A DNA stretch of 64,000 nt from Bettongia penicillata ogilbyi (GCA_023548195.1 JAJHZJ010000799.1:3300082-3364081); one strand, 5' to 3'; positions 20,816 through 31,892 are shown, counted from the stretch's first letter. Numbers and translations: made by a program. The notes: generated by a model from the letters alone, not told the origin.

Positions 20816-21584
20816 GGAAATGAACCTGATGAAAAAAAACAGTTGTCAATAAAGGGTTATCCCATAAAAAGCTGCCAATGATCTCTGCAAATCAGATGAA
20901 GATATCCACCAAGGATTGATAACTCTTGGGGTTGACCTTGAGAGTAAAGAGAATCAGTGGCATTTGAATGAGGTTTATGTGAGACATGTTAGAAGGCCCA
21001 CCTCCCAGAAATCTCTCCTTTAGGGATGACCATAGTGACCATCTGAAATTTTCATATTATATTAAAATCACTCCTTGGAGCCCTCTGGTGCCATGTGCAT
21101 CTTCACTAGTCTAATGTATTACCAGCAAAGTAACACTGGAGGAAGATAGTAATTTTAGTCTGTTTAATAGCAGGGTAATACACATAGGATTGTCTGAAAT
21201 ACTTTGAAGACCTGATAAGAGGCCTGCCTATTTTCAGGGATGAGTTTACTTGATTTCTCTGTCCCCACCCATTGTCACCTGCCTAAAAGCATGACTCCGA
21301 GAGTGAGATGCGAGACTGGTAGGACCCAACCTCCATCTTGGTTACTAACAATTAGTTTGAGGCTAGGCCAGAGAAGAGAGAAAACCAGGTCTTTCAGTGT
21401 GGAGCTCAGTTTAACTTGAGCACCTTCCAAAGAAATGTGGATAAAATAAAAATCGAACATGGTATTGGACTGTAAAAAAACAGGAGAGTAGTACATTCCC
21501 TTTTAGATGTCATCTTCTTATAATAGTCACTGACTGACCAGAGTTTTATGTCCAGTTTTGGGCTTCCCAGCTGACAGTGTCTAT
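20816..21584. other. Unique DNA with one CTCF-like motif
   Basis: No repeats recognised. Contains the minus-strand CTCF-like motif at 21078-21091. Confidence 0.4.
21078..21091 (-). promoter_or_regulatory. CTCF-like motif
   Basis: The minus strand reads 'gcaccagagggctc', matching the vertebrate CTCF core (CCASYAGRKGGCRS) at 12 of 14 positions. Occupancy cannot be judged from sequence. Confidence 0.35.
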
Positions 21585-21735
21585 CAGGGGAAAGAACATC
21601 ATCCTGAGACTCTGAATCTGGGTTGAAATTGCAGTCGTGCTAATAACTAGCTGTGTGACCTCAGGGCAAGTCACTTAATTTATACAGACCTCTGTTTCTT
21701 TAGTTCCAAGTTGAGGGTTCTGGACTACATAATGA
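21585..21735 (+). mobile_element. MIR-like SINE
   Basis: 'gaatctgggttgaaattgc', 'actagctgtgtgacctcagg', 'gcaagtcacttaatt' in MIR order. Confidence 0.85.
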
Positions 21736-21737
21736 TA

Positions 21738-21965
21738 ACTTACGTTCATATATCACTTTAAAAGTTGCAAAATGCTTTTCCAATACACTCTGTGAGGCAG
21801 ATGGTGCAAGTGATCCCTGTCTTATCGATCCTTATCTTATAGAAAACTGAGGCTTTCAGAGAGGTCAAGGGATGCACCTGGAGCTACACAGCTGACACAC
21901 GTTAGAAGCAAGACATGAGGCCAGATCTCCTAACTTGATGACTAATGTGCTTTCCTCTACAGTAT
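21738..21965 (-). mobile_element. MIR3/MAR-like SINE, antisense
   Basis: 'gttgcaaaatgcttttcc', 'ctgtgaggcagatggtgc', 'gagctacacagctgacac', 'gaggccagatctcctaac'. Lies head to head with the sense MIR at 21585-21735. Confidence 0.8.
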
Positions 21966-22184
21966 GCTGGAGGCCCTGACAATTCTAATATTTTATCCTT
22001 GGCATCTTTGATTCTAGGCAAGTTTAAAGTGAGAGGAGGAGAAAAGAAGCATCTAGAATATAAGCAGAATAAGGAACTAGCTCAGGAGTAAGAATTAGGA
22101 CACTGGCAGCTACGGATGATGGTGATGATGATGAAAATAACTGACATTTATATAACCAATCAGTTAAAAACATTTATTCAAGTT

Positions 22185-22700
22185 ATTCCCCAACTGATAA
22201 ATGGTCAAAGAACATGAGCAGGTAGCTTTCAGATGAAGAAATCAAAGCTATCTATGATCACATAAAATGCTCTATTGATTAGAAAAATACAAAGGAAAAC
22301 AATTGAAGCACCACCTATCACATTGGAAAATATGACAGAAAAGAAAAATGACAAATGTTGGTTGGGATGTGGAAGAATTGGGTCACTAATGCATTGTTGG
22401 TGGAGTTTAGAACTAATCCAACCATTCTGGCGAGGAATTTGAAACTATGCCTGAAGGATTATAAAATTGTGCATACTCTTTGACTCAGCAATACCACCAC
22501 TAGGTCTGTATCTCAGAGAGACCTAAAAAGAAAACAAAATAAGGAAAAGGACCTATATGTGCAAAAATATTTATAGCAGCTCTTTTGTGGTGGCAAATAA
22601 TTGGAAATAGAGAGGATGTTCATCAATTGGGTCTGAGGAATTTGTGGTATATGATTGTTATGGAATGTTACTGTGCTATAAGAAATGGTGAGCAGATCAG
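22185..22700 (+). mobile_element. LINE-1 ORF2 C-terminal fragment, sense
   Basis: A degraded frame near the right end reads 'LWYMIVMECYCAIRNGE', the counterpart of the conserved L1 ORF2 C-terminal motif around 'YTMEYYAAIKNDE'. Upstream 'tgggatgtggaagaattggg' and 'gtggagtttagaactaatcc' follow ORF2 order. It ends against a SINE. Confidence 0.85.
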
Positions 22701-22835
22701 GCTCTTTCATTTATTAACTGGGTGGTTATGGGCAAATCACTTAACTTTTCCTAATCTCAGTTTCCTCACTGTGAAATGGAGGTGTGATGATTAACATCGC
22801 CTATCTCAAAAGGTTGTTGTGAAGAAAGCACTTGG
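22701..22835 (+). mobile_element. MIR-like SINE
   Basis: 'gggcaaatcacttaacttt', 'ctcagtttcctcactgtg', 'aggttgttgtgaagaaagc'. Confidence 0.8.
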
Positions 22836-22949
22836 GCTTTCGTTGCTTATGAGTCAAGACATCTCATCATCATGCAGATTTGCTCAGGTTTGATACTCAA
22901 CACCTTCTCAGCTCATCCTCAGTTGCCTCTACCCTCTGATTGGAGGGTC

Positions 22950-23240
22950 AGAAGAATAGAGTCTTATGCTCCCCTCAAAGCTTTCTTTTATTGAGGATGC
23001 ACAATCTTCTAAGCAGCTCTATTTTCCATCAGCAGCTTTGTCTGGCCTTAACTCCATGGAACCCCATGCCCTCAACTCCTGGTAACACCCCCTCTTTTTC
23101 ATCTTCCCTCTGTGTGTTATCTTTCTTCATCAGATTATAAGCTTCTTGAGGGCAGGGACTTCCTCTTTTTCTTATTTGTATCCCTAGAGCTTAGCACATA
23201 GTAAATACTTAATAAATATTTATTGAGTTGAATTGAAAAA
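22950..23240 (+). mobile_element. L2 LINE 3' end
   Basis: Clear sense L2 tail: 'ttataagcttcttgaggg', 'tttgtatccctagagc', 'agtaaatacttaataaat', 'ttgagttgaattgaa'. Confidence 0.85.
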
Positions 23241-23989
23241 GGAACTATGAAAATATGAACCATTGTTTTGATTTCTAAGGTCTTACAGTCTTATGTTCTA
23301 GGGACTTCTACATGTGAAGCTATAATACCTGAATTACAAAGTCTGGAGGATGGGACTTTTTTTAAGATCTGGTATTGTTCAGCTATTACTGTAGCTTTCG
23401 AAGAGGTCAGAGCTGGTGTTGGGTGAGTCAAGCCTTATTCATGTCAGGAGTAATTACAGGATCTGATGGGCCCAGCACTGCTGTATCCGGGGGGACCGTG
23501 GCTTCGGAAGCTGTGATGCCGCTTTTATTTCCACCTAATTCCAACCTTCTGTTTTCACTTGTTTCATTTCCTGCAAAATTCCCTTCCCAGGCTAAAAGTT
23601 TCCATCCTTGGTCTTGGCCCAAAAGTGAAATTCTTTGGAAACTTTCAGTTTTGTTCATTCAACCATTGTTGAGTTGAGAAATGGGATGGTAGAGGTGGGG
23701 GGGGGGGCTACGATTTGAGGGGAGGGAGAGAAGAAGAGGAACAGAATCTAGGTTCTGCTTATTTTTGGTGCTTAGAAAGAAAGAAATGCCTGATGTAAAA
23801 TCTCCAACTTTCTAATTGGTAGCTGGTGGTGGTAGCAACAACTTAACTCTGGGGCTGGTTTGAAGAAATACCTTACCCCATGCTCAATTTAAGGCATATT
23901 CTATTTTTGCTTTCATATAGGGGAGCTCTAGTATCTTACTTCTGTTAGCCACTTAGGTATAGAAAGTGACAGGCAAGAGCACACCCAGA
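23241..23989. other. Unique DNA with a G-run
   Basis: Open frames on both strands at 23375-23677 overlap without a domain. Bases 23697-23707 form an 11-G run followed by 'ggggaggg' (G-quadruplex candidate). Confidence 0.4.
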
Positions 23990-24420
23990 TGGGGTGTGTC
24001 TGGGTTGACCAGGATAATGAAAGGCTGGAGAGCAAGCATCTGTCCTAACAGAGTCTGAAGAAATTGGGTCTGTTTGGCCTGTTGATGAGAAAACAAGGGA
24101 CACATGATGGTTGTCTTAAACTATTTAAAGGACTGTGGAAGAGGCATCAGGGTTCTATTTGGCCCTAGAATACAGAACTAGAAGCAATGAATGGAAGTGA
24201 GCAAGCGATAGATTTTAGCTTGATGTGAGGAATTATTTCTTCACTCTTAGTCACACAAAAGTGGAATAGGCTTAGGTTGGAGTGAGTTCTCTTTCCCTAG
24301 CAGGCATCAGACAAAGGCTGGATGACCAGTTGCTGGGTATGTTGTAGAAGGAAATCTTTTTTAGTCTTGGGTTAGACTAATGACTTCTGAGGTCCCTTCT
24401 AATGATGAGATTCTGGGACA
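23990..24420 (+). mobile_element. CR1/L3 LINE 3' end
   Basis: 'gttgtcttaaactatttaaa', 'gaactagaagcaatgaatgg', 'aaaggctggatgaccag', 'gaggtcccttctaatgatg', same order as 6660-7190. Confidence 0.9.
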
Positions 24421-25340
24421 AAAAAGAAAACTCTTATTTTCAGAGTGGAGACACTTGGTAGGATGGAAATTGGTCCCTATGTGACAGTTGTAGAATGGTA
24501 GAGACTGTGAGAGTACAGGCTCATGAAGAGGGAGGAGGCATGGGATTGTATTTTGTATCTGAATGATGTTGTTAATAGTTACTTCCATATTGGAAGTAGT
24601 CTTTGGAGGCTCAGAACGTGACTCATATGTTGGCAATCTGATTCTGACTGATTACCTTTTAGAGATATCATAGAGCAGGAATTCTTTTGCTTTATAACCA
24701 GGATTCCCATGTAGGGTCATATGATTAGGTATTTTCTAGCCTTCAATGCCCAGGATACCTCCCCTCCACTTGTCTGTTATATAAGTGAGCATGTATTCTT
24801 CTGGATCAATTCTATAAGGACTGGCAATCCAGGGAAACATGTCTTATCTTTGGGTTCTGATAAGAAGAAAGACTTGTCTGTGGACAGTAACATGGCTTGG
24901 ATTTCTCTCTCTGTGGGAAATTCAGGATGGTATAGGTAGGGTAGATAAAGGGTGGGGGGATATTTGTGAGAACTGGATCCAAAGAAAGAGTTAATTAGAC
25001 TCTTGTCTGTACGAGTGGCTCTGAGCCTTTCCCGTCTACAGACGATGTCCAGTGACCAAGACAATGCTTTACAAGTCCGGAGAGGAATTTGGGGATTTGG
25101 AAGATGAACAAAGGCATTTTGGTAGGAGTCACCTTTGCTCTCGTATACAGGCTTTAATTATTGTAATAATGTGTCCACAAGGAACTCTGAAAAAAAAACA
25201 CTGCCACAGCAGTCCTCAATGTTTCTGTTGTGACTTGTTTATGTTCAGTTTTGCAGTGGAATTTCCCACTTGGTTTAATCTTTGAAAAGAACTGAGCTTG
25301 CAATTAGACTACATTGCCACGAGGTGGCAATACAAACCTT
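24421..25340. other. Unique DNA, candidate conserved noncoding block at 24985-25335
   Basis: No repeat signature. The right part contains 'ctttaattattgtaataatg' and a palindromic CTCF-like site. Regulatory role is inference. Confidence 0.35.
25314..25330 (+). promoter_or_regulatory. Palindromic CTCF-like site
   Basis: TTGCCACGAGGTGGCAA is a perfect inverted repeat with 7-bp arms and a gag centre. Positions 25317-25330 match the CTCF core at 12 of 14 bases. Confidence 0.35.
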
Positions 25341-25591
25341 TGTTTTCTGTTCAGTCATTTCAGTCGTGTTTGATTCTTTGTGACCCTATTTGGGGTTTTC
25401 TTGGCAAAGATACTGGAGTGCTTTGATATTTCCTTCTCCAACTCATTTTACAGATGAGGAAACTGAGGCAGACAGGGTTAAATGACTTGCCCAGGGTCAT
25501 ACAGCTAGTTAGTAAGTGTCTGAAGCTCGATTTGAACTCAGGTCTTCCTGACTTCAGGCCCAGCTCTCTATCCACTGCCCCGCCTAGCTGT
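25341..25591 (-). mobile_element. MAR1-type SINE, antisense, near full-length
   Basis: 'cagtcgtgtttgattctttg', 'ttggggttttcttggc', 'ttacagatgaggaaactg', 'acttgcccagggtcatac', 'tttgaactcaggtcttcc', ending 'gcctagctgtc'. One of the best-preserved copies here. Confidence 0.95.
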
Positions 25592-26459
25592 CTTTTTTAT
25601 ATTCTCTACTCCCACAAACTATCAACTGAAAAAAATACCTCATAATAGGTATACCTAATAATACAAATAGATTAGCATCCTTTCCCATTCATTATTCTAA
25701 AAAATCAGACCATTTTATTAAAGTAATTCAGCAATGAGTAGTTATCTAAAGCAAGTGAACAAATTTTTTTTATTAAAGATTAGGCACCTTCTTTATTGTC
25801 TCTTTAATTACAGTAGCACCTTTATCATCTAACCTTTCATACAGTTTGGTTAGAGTGTTTATTTGTAACTCACCCATTTAAAGTAGGGCTGAAAATTTGA
25901 GTTTTGGATGCTTCGGGCAAGCTTTTCTTGGGTGTGAGTGTTTTACTTTCATAAATGTTTCATGGCTACTTTCTGCTCATCACTTGCAAAGCCCTATCAT
26001 CTGTCTTTCTAGCAGGTTTGATTGGGGGACTCAGTTCAGAGTTCCTGAAGGTTTCCTCCTAGGGGGACCTCCACATGGTTGAAATTCCAGGTGAAACATT
26101 CAGAACCTTTCCCCAATCAGAAGCCAGTAATTTTCCACTCTCTTTTTTCCAGAAGAGAGAAACCTTCTCCCCTTAGCAAGAGAAAGTTGCTTTACTAGGT
26201 GTTGCTCGTAACTTAAATCAATGAAGCTTCTCTTAATAACTGAAGTTACTCATAGCAACCTTGTTTACAACTTGCCTTTGCAAGAGAATTCCTCAGAAAC
26301 TGCTCTCTAAAGGGGTCAATGTCTCTTCCAGAAAATATTTTAAAAATAGAAAACTTAACAAGGTTATAATTGTGAATTTAAAGTGTTTTTTAAACCATTT
26401 TCCTTCTTGATTCTCTGCTCCAAGAACTTAACACCAAAGGAAATCTTGAAGTCTTTTCC
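25592..26459. other. Unique DNA, AT-rich left, candidate regulatory block at 26130-26330
   Basis: Contains an RFX X-box-like motif at 26245-26259, 'ccttgtttacaac' (forkhead-like) and a short 'cttgcctttgcaag' inverted repeat. No exon evidence. Confidence 0.4.
26245..26259 (+). promoter_or_regulatory. RFX X-box-like motif
   Basis: GTTACT-CAT-AGCAAC matches the X-box pattern GTNRCC-N(0-3)-RGYAAC with one mismatch. Confidence 0.3.
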
Positions 26460-26905
26460 TTCTTGTTGGTCTCTTGGACTTTTGCAACTCCCCTCTCTAA
26501 TCTACCCCTTACACAGCTGACAAAATATTCTTTCTAAGGGTCCATTCGACCATTTCACAGGTTATAATCAAAATCCTTCAGTGGCTCCCCATTGCCTTTA
26601 GGATAAAAGAGGAATTCCTTAGCCTGGCATTTGAGGCTTTTTAAAATCTTGGTTCCATTTTACCATTCCAGCATTATTTTATATTATCCCTCTTCACATG
26701 ATCTATTTTCCAGGCAGAATAAAATACCAACTGTCCCTCGAACTTCATCTTTTACCTATGTACATCTAAACACACAATACCTCCCTATCTATCAGCTCCT
26801 TCCCTTTTCCCAAGCCTGGACTATACTTTCTCTTCATCTTAACTTTTTGGAATCTTTAATTTTCTTCAAGGTTCAGTTGTGATGCCATTTCTTCTGTAAA
26901 ACCTG
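26460..26905 (+). mobile_element. L2 LINE ORF2 end and 3' region
   Basis: 'ccttcagtggctccccattg', 'ttaggataaaagaggaatt', 'ggcatttgaggctttttaa' mark the L2 ORF2 C-terminal region in sense; broken by stops. Confidence 0.8.
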
Positions 26906-27050
26906 TAAGAAATATCAAATCTCAGATTTGGAAGGGACTTCAGGGCTCATGAATTCCCCAGTCATCCCTGAACAATAATGCCCATTTTCTACCGTACCCC
27001 TAAAATGTGGTCACATAACATTTGCTTAAAGATTTCCAGTGAAAGGGACT
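26906..27050 (-). mobile_element. CR1/L3 LINE 3' tail, antisense
   Basis: 'ctcagatttggaagggac' and 'tttgcttaaagatttccag' match the reverse of the CR1 tail. Confidence 0.65.
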
Positions 27051-27080
27051 TTTTCTCTTCCTTCTCCTCCTCTTCCTCTC

Positions 27081-27204
27081 ACTGCTACTACTACTACTAC
27101 TGCTACTACTACTATTACTACTGCTACTGCTACTGCTACTGCTGTTGCTGCTGCTATTACTACTACTATCACTGCTACCACTACAACTGTTGTTGCTACT
27201 ACTG
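27081..27204 (+). repeat. (CTA/CTG)n triplet repeat
   Basis: About 40 cta/ctg triplets with interruptions. Gives serine-, leucine- or tyrosine-rich frames by composition only. Confidence 0.95.
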
Positions 27205-27339
27205 ACTGACATAGTGAGGATACCGGATCACCTTAGTCCCCTGGAGCTCAGAACCCTGATCTCATGCAATGCAATGTCTTCAAACTCCCTGGCAGTACAG
27301 TCGTGGTTCACTAGGCTCATTGAATTCACTAAGTTCTGA
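27205..27339. other. Unique DNA
   Basis: Short non-repetitive spacer between the triplet array and an L2 scrap. Confidence 0.3.
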
Positions 27340-27590
27340 GTCATCCCATTTATCTTCTGAAGAGTTCAAATTGTTAGGACATTATTCCTTACTTCAAGCC
27401 CAAATCCACCTCTTCCCCTGTTTACCCCTTTATCTAGAAGTTCTCTTTCTCTCCTGAAATATTCCTAGAATACCTTTTCTGGACTTCCCATTTGATCTGA
27501 TCAGATAATTCTCCATATGACACTCTCTCTAGTACAACGGAAGCTCCTTGAAGGTGGGGTCTTCAACACCGTCTTAGGCTCCTCTGGAAA
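27340..27590 (+). mobile_element. L2 LINE 3' end, decayed
   Basis: 'ggaagctccttgaaggtggg' with a decayed 'gtcttcaacaccgtctt' follows sense L2 order; weak upstream. Confidence 0.5.
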
Positions 27591-27771
27591 CAAAAGGGTA
27601 ATTTGTTATTTTCGACTCCTCTTGCAATCCACCGTACTCCTACACAGGTTGGAGTTCATCTGTAGAAGTGTGATGACATATTTCAATTCTTTTCTTTCAA
27701 CTCTTCTAGCCTGCCCATTGAGCTCTTATCCAATATTCAACAACTCTTTAAAGTTGTTGTGGTTATAGGAA

Positions 27772-27898
27772 TCCCCCATTTCACAAAAGAGGGAATAGAC
27801 TTGGAAGGTTAAGCAACTTACCCATACTCACATAGCATGAGTGGTAGGCAGGATTTGAACCCGGGTTTCTCCTGGACCCATGTTTTATACACTACCTG
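27772..27898 (-). mobile_element. MIR-like SINE, antisense
   Basis: 'cacaaaagagggaatag', 'ggttaagcaacttaccc', 'ggatttgaacccgggttt' and 'ttatacactacctgac'. Confidence 0.85.
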
Positions 27899-28839
27899 AC
27901 TTGAATCAATGGATTATATGAGAGCCAAACCATGGTATAGCTATAACCCACTGACTTATTTGGGATCTCTGGGTGAACTCTGTGGTTGAATTGGATCCAC
28001 TTAAATTTCTTGTTTTAGAATTTAGCCATCTTTGGTGTTAGGAAGACTTGTTTTTATTAGTTAATGTTTAATACAAATTAGCCCCACTGTAATGCTGTTC
28101 CATATCTTCTTGTCTGGTCTTGGGTAGAACTGAGACATGGTACTATCTTATGTATAATACCCACTTTTTCAGATGCTTGAAAATGGCCTTTGTCACTCCA
28201 TACTGCCTTTCTTTCACAAGGACAAAGAAAAAATGTCAAATCGGAAGGAGTGTGGACTTGTGGAATACCAAAGACATGAACCTTGGAAAGGGAGGAAGGG
28301 GGTGTAGGGGGGAGGCGGAGGGTCACGAGAGTAATTTTAAGACCGCAGCATGACCATTAATGTCTAACTGGAATTTGGTCAGGCAGTGGGGTTAAAGGTC
28401 CAACACTCAGTTGAGAGGGCCCTGGGATCTTAATGATGAGATTTTGGGGTTTTCCAGATCATCTGAAAGCTGGATTGTTTCATGTACCAGAAGGCACTGA
28501 ATACTATATATACACATATATATATGTTTCCTTAAAAAAATAAAATGAGTAAAATAAAAAGCAGTTTGAGTGAACCACATGATGTTGGACAGGCTTAGAC
28601 TTTAGTTCTTAGACCTCTTTCTCTTGGCTTCACAGGGGCCTGTGGTGAGGGTTCCCGGCTAGCAGTCAAGGTTGATGGGTCAGCTTCTGGCTCCCACTAG
28701 TGATTCATTGTGACCCCAGGAGAAAGAGTCAACCATCTATTCCTGGGCCTCAGTTTCTTCCATACACAAAATATGGCGAGGGAGTAGCCATGGGTGTTAT
28801 CAATCCCAGAAGTGCAATATATTTTTTCCCAAATACTGC
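27899..28839. other. Unique DNA with a G-rich tract
   Basis: No repeat or gene recognised. Bases 28288-28321 form a G-quadruplex-capable run on the + strand, and 28509-28525 is a short ta tract. Confidence 0.4.
28288..28321 (+). other. G-quadruplex-capable tract
   Basis: Four runs of three or more G with short loops. Confidence 0.55.
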
Positions 28840-29040
28840 CTTTTAGAATCTTTATTTTCCTTCAAAACTCAGTTTAGGTTCTATCACTTTTGAATTTACT
28901 GATCCCTTTTTCCCACCAACTCCCTATTATTGCTCTTTGCTTCTTCAAATATTTATGGAGCCATTTGTATGTTCCCTTCATTCCCTAGCCTGTATTCTGA
29001 TTATAGCACCTAGGATATCCCTTCTTAAACATAAGCCCTC
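28840..29040 (+). mobile_element. L2-like LINE 3' region
   Basis: 'ttccttcaaaactcagttta', 'caccaactccctattattgc', 'atagcacctaggatatc' fit a sense L2 end. It shares a 30-bp patch with the SINE at 29865-30172. Confidence 0.55.
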
Positions 29041-29065
29041 CCAAAAGGTGACATCAACCTCAAGG

Positions 29066-29086
29066 TTTTTTTTTTTTTTTTTTTTT
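29066..29086 (-). repeat. Poly-T run (possible poly-A of a minus-strand retrocopy)
   Basis: 21 uninterrupted T. The following DNA is not a recognised repeat, so the tail may belong to an unidentified antisense insertion. Confidence 0.6.
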
Positions 29087-29864
29087 GTGGTTCATATCCA
29101 TTCAAAACTATAGTTTATGAGCCCCCACGAATGTTTTTACTTGTACTAGTGAATCAGAGGATAAGTAATTCAAAGCAAAGACCTCTAATTCTATAACATA
29201 ATTATAAAAAATAGCTATAGAACATTTCCTACATAAACCTAGGGCACAATTTCTTACAAATAGACACATAAGAGAAAGAGCTAAGCTCTTTTGAAATACA
29301 GGCTAGCCAGTCACTTTAAAAGAATGCACAAGCACTTAGTTTGCGTTTCAGAATTCCTGCTACCTGTGTCTCTGTTTTAGTCCAGAGCTTCTATCTGACT
29401 TAAGGTTAGAAAGTCTTCTTAGCTCTAGTTAATTCTTGGTTGTAAAAACATGGATGAATTGGAAAAATGTTTCATGGGACTTCATTACAACAAATTACAA
29501 AGGGCTTTGTGGGGGAAAGACAACAATGAAAGGATAAGGGGGAACTGCTGAGAGGTCATGATCCTCTTTTTCAAGCTCTTTGTTTCAAATTTTTAAGCTT
29601 GAAAATGAGACCGAGCAACAAGTCTAAAGTTGGAGCAATCGCCTTTACCTGCTTATTTGTACATACAGCTAGGTCTCAATGACTGTGATGGATTTTCTGA
29701 AGTGACATACATTTGAATTTGAACTATTTGAAGTTATAATTATGTAAATTATGTAACTAGATCTAGCCCAAATGGATATATGCAACATGAATTGAAATAA
29801 TCAGACCACTTCAGGGGATTTGTTATTTATATTAGTAAAGACTTAATTGTATGTTGTAACCCTT
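29087..29864. other. Unclassified DNA beside the poly-T
   Basis: No repeat family recognised. It may be a minus-strand retrocopy ending in the poly-T, or unrelated unique DNA. No clear target duplication found. Confidence 0.35.
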
Positions 29865-30172
29865 TGATAATAACAGCTAGCATTTATAAATAATGTTAAG
29901 ATTTGCCAAGTGCTTTCCAAATATTATCTCATTGTATCCTCACAACAACCCTGGGAGGTAGGTGTTACTCTTTCTATCATTTTTACTGATCCCCTTTTAT
30001 GGAGTCATTTGTATGTTCCCTTCATTGAGAAGGGAAGGAGAAAATGGAGGCTGACAGACATTAATTGATTTGCCTAGGGTCGCACAGTTAATGAGTATCT
30101 ATAGCCAAAGTTGAACCTAGTTCTTACTCTCTCACTCCTGATCTATCTGTTGTACCGCCTGGCTGCCTGTAA
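29865..30172 (-). mobile_element. MAR/MIR3-like SINE, antisense, with an inserted patch
   Basis: 'taacagctagcatttataaa', 'caagtgctttccaaatatta', 'acaaccctgggaggtagg', 'ttgcctagggtcgcacag', 'taccgcctggctgcct'. Around 30000-30030 it carries extra sequence absent from the other copies. Confidence 0.85.
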
Positions 30173-30194
30173 TACAAGGGAGGTTCTTTGGGTT

Positions 30195-30285
30195 CTGGAC
30201 TATTAAATTTTTGTCTTTTTATCACTAGCACTTATTGCTGCAAATTGCATATAGTAGATGTTTAATAAATATTTGTTGAATTGCT
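30195..30285 (+). mobile_element. L2 LINE 3' end scrap
   Basis: 'agtagatgtttaataaatat' and 'ttgttgaattgcttaaat'. Confidence 0.75.
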
Positions 30286-30559
30286 TAAATCTTGTTTCCC
30301 TCAACCTCACTGGTGGATTATGGGTATTCATGTTAGGGTATCCATCCAAGGGGAGGAGGAAGAATGAGAGGATCTACTAAATCATTCAGTTCTTCCCCTT
30401 TTTTCTACTCCCACTCAAACTAGATTTATTTTAAATTCTATATTTCTTTTTGCCTATTTGTTTTCTCTGGACCTGTAATTTTATTGGTGTAGAGAAGTGT
30501 TGGTGAGTAAAATAATGGAACTTGGCAAATGACTCAACAAGTTAGGAGTCTTAGAGAAC
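30286..30559. other. Unique DNA
   Basis: Nothing recognised. Confidence 0.4.
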
Positions 30560-30690
30560 TGTTCGAAGCATTGAGAAATTCAGTGGCTTGCTCAGGACTG
30601 GGCAACCAAATACATGTCAGAGGTGAAATGTGAACTCAAGTCATCCTGGTTCTGATGATGGACTGACCCTCTATTCATTACATCATGTTT
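30560..30690 (-). mobile_element. MIR-like SINE, antisense
   Basis: 'agtggcttgctcaggactgg', 'gtgaactcaagtcatcctgg', 'cctctattcattacatcatg'. Confidence 0.65.
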
Positions 30691-30929
30691 TCTCTCAAGT
30701 TTTATGTTATTATTTATTTATTTTTTACAAAATGTACTTCTCTTGTTTTTATTATCTCATTTCATTTTTGCTTTTGGAGGTAATTGGGGTTAAGAGGCAA
30801 ATGGGTCAGAAATCAGGTTAGGAGTCAGGGAGGAGCCAGGGAACAACACAAGGTATTAGCAGAGCTGGGATGAATGAGACACAGAACACGGATGGGGAGG
30901 AGATCTTGAGACTGAAGAGATTCTACTTT

Positions 30930-31240
30930 CATTTCTTAGAATGTAAGCTCTTTGACAGGAGACGTTATTTTATTCTTAGCTAGGTGGTGCAGTGGATAGA
31001 GCACCTGACCTGGAATCAGGAAGGCCTGAGTTCAAATCCAGTCTCAAACATTTTAATGGCTGCTCAAATCACTTCACCCTGTTTGCCTGTTAAATGAGCT
31101 GGAGAAGGAAATGTGTGAAGGAAACCTGTGAGTCAGACATAACTGAATAACAATTACATAGTCTTTGTATTTGGGCCTTCAGTGATTAGCATAGTGCTCT
31201 GTATATGAAAGGTAATTAATAAATGCATGTTGGTTGATCA
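30930..31240 (+). mobile_element. L2 LINE 3' end split by a MAR1 SINE
   Basis: Left part 'agaatgtaagctctttgaca' (30938 on); right part 'tagtctttgtatttgggcc' and 'taattaataaatgcatgttg' after the SINE at 30973-31154. Confidence 0.8.
30973..31154 (+). mobile_element. MAR1-type SINE, sense, shortened
   Basis: 'ttagctaggtggtgcagtgg', 'gagttcaaatccagtctc', 'gctggagaaggaaatgtg', end 'agacataactgaataaca'. The central core is partly deleted. Confidence 0.88.
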
Positions 31241-31484
31241 AACCTTGTTAATCAGCCTCAGAATATGGCCAGCCCAGGCTTCGCAGGTGGGAGAGGGTGC
31301 ATCCTATTAAAGTGAAAGGTTCAAAGTTAAGTTTGGATACCTGGACCTCTCTGCTTTATACTCTGAGTGGTTTCCTACAAATGGTAATGAATTGGACCTG
31401 GAGCAATGCTCTCTGACTGAGTCCCAGTGAAAGCATTTGGGAATCAGCTCACCAAGTTTGGACCAATAGTGTCTATCATGGAAG
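31241..31484. other. Unique DNA
   Basis: Nothing recognised. Confidence 0.4.
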
Positions 31485-31645
31485 AGTTGTTAAGGGACCT
31501 TAGAGATCAATCTAACTCACCCTCATCTTTCTACAGATGAGACAACTCAGGTTCATCTAGGTGACATGAATTTGTCCAAAATTCCAAAGCAGTTAGTAAC
31601 AAAGATGGGGTAGTCCTGAAGTCTCTGTCCTCTCACTCCAGGACT
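31485..31645 (-). mobile_element. MIR-like SINE, antisense, decayed
   Basis: 'agggaccttagagatcaatc', 'ctacagatgagacaactcag' and a degenerate 3' half. Confidence 0.55.
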
Positions 31646-31892
31646 CCTTCATACCTTCCCTCCCATCTGGAATTAAACTCCTACCAAGAATGGAGGAGTT
31701 GATATGGCTCAGACCACTGTTTCCAGAGGGCATGGATAAAATGCAGATACATTTCTTGAAAGTGGAAGAGTATCATCTAACCCTTTTTTGTTAGCATAGC
31801 TTTTTCTACCAGATTGCCTATCCCTTTGGGAAACCTAAAGAGACTGGCACTGTGATGATAATAGGATTGTCCTATCCTAGGGTAACACAGAA

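Noticed and set aside
27081..27204. CRISPR-like array
   Set aside because: Repeats are 3-bp units without spacers; eukaryotic microsatellite.
26978..27212. Y/C- and S-rich frames
   Set aside because: Translations of the CTA triplet repeat.
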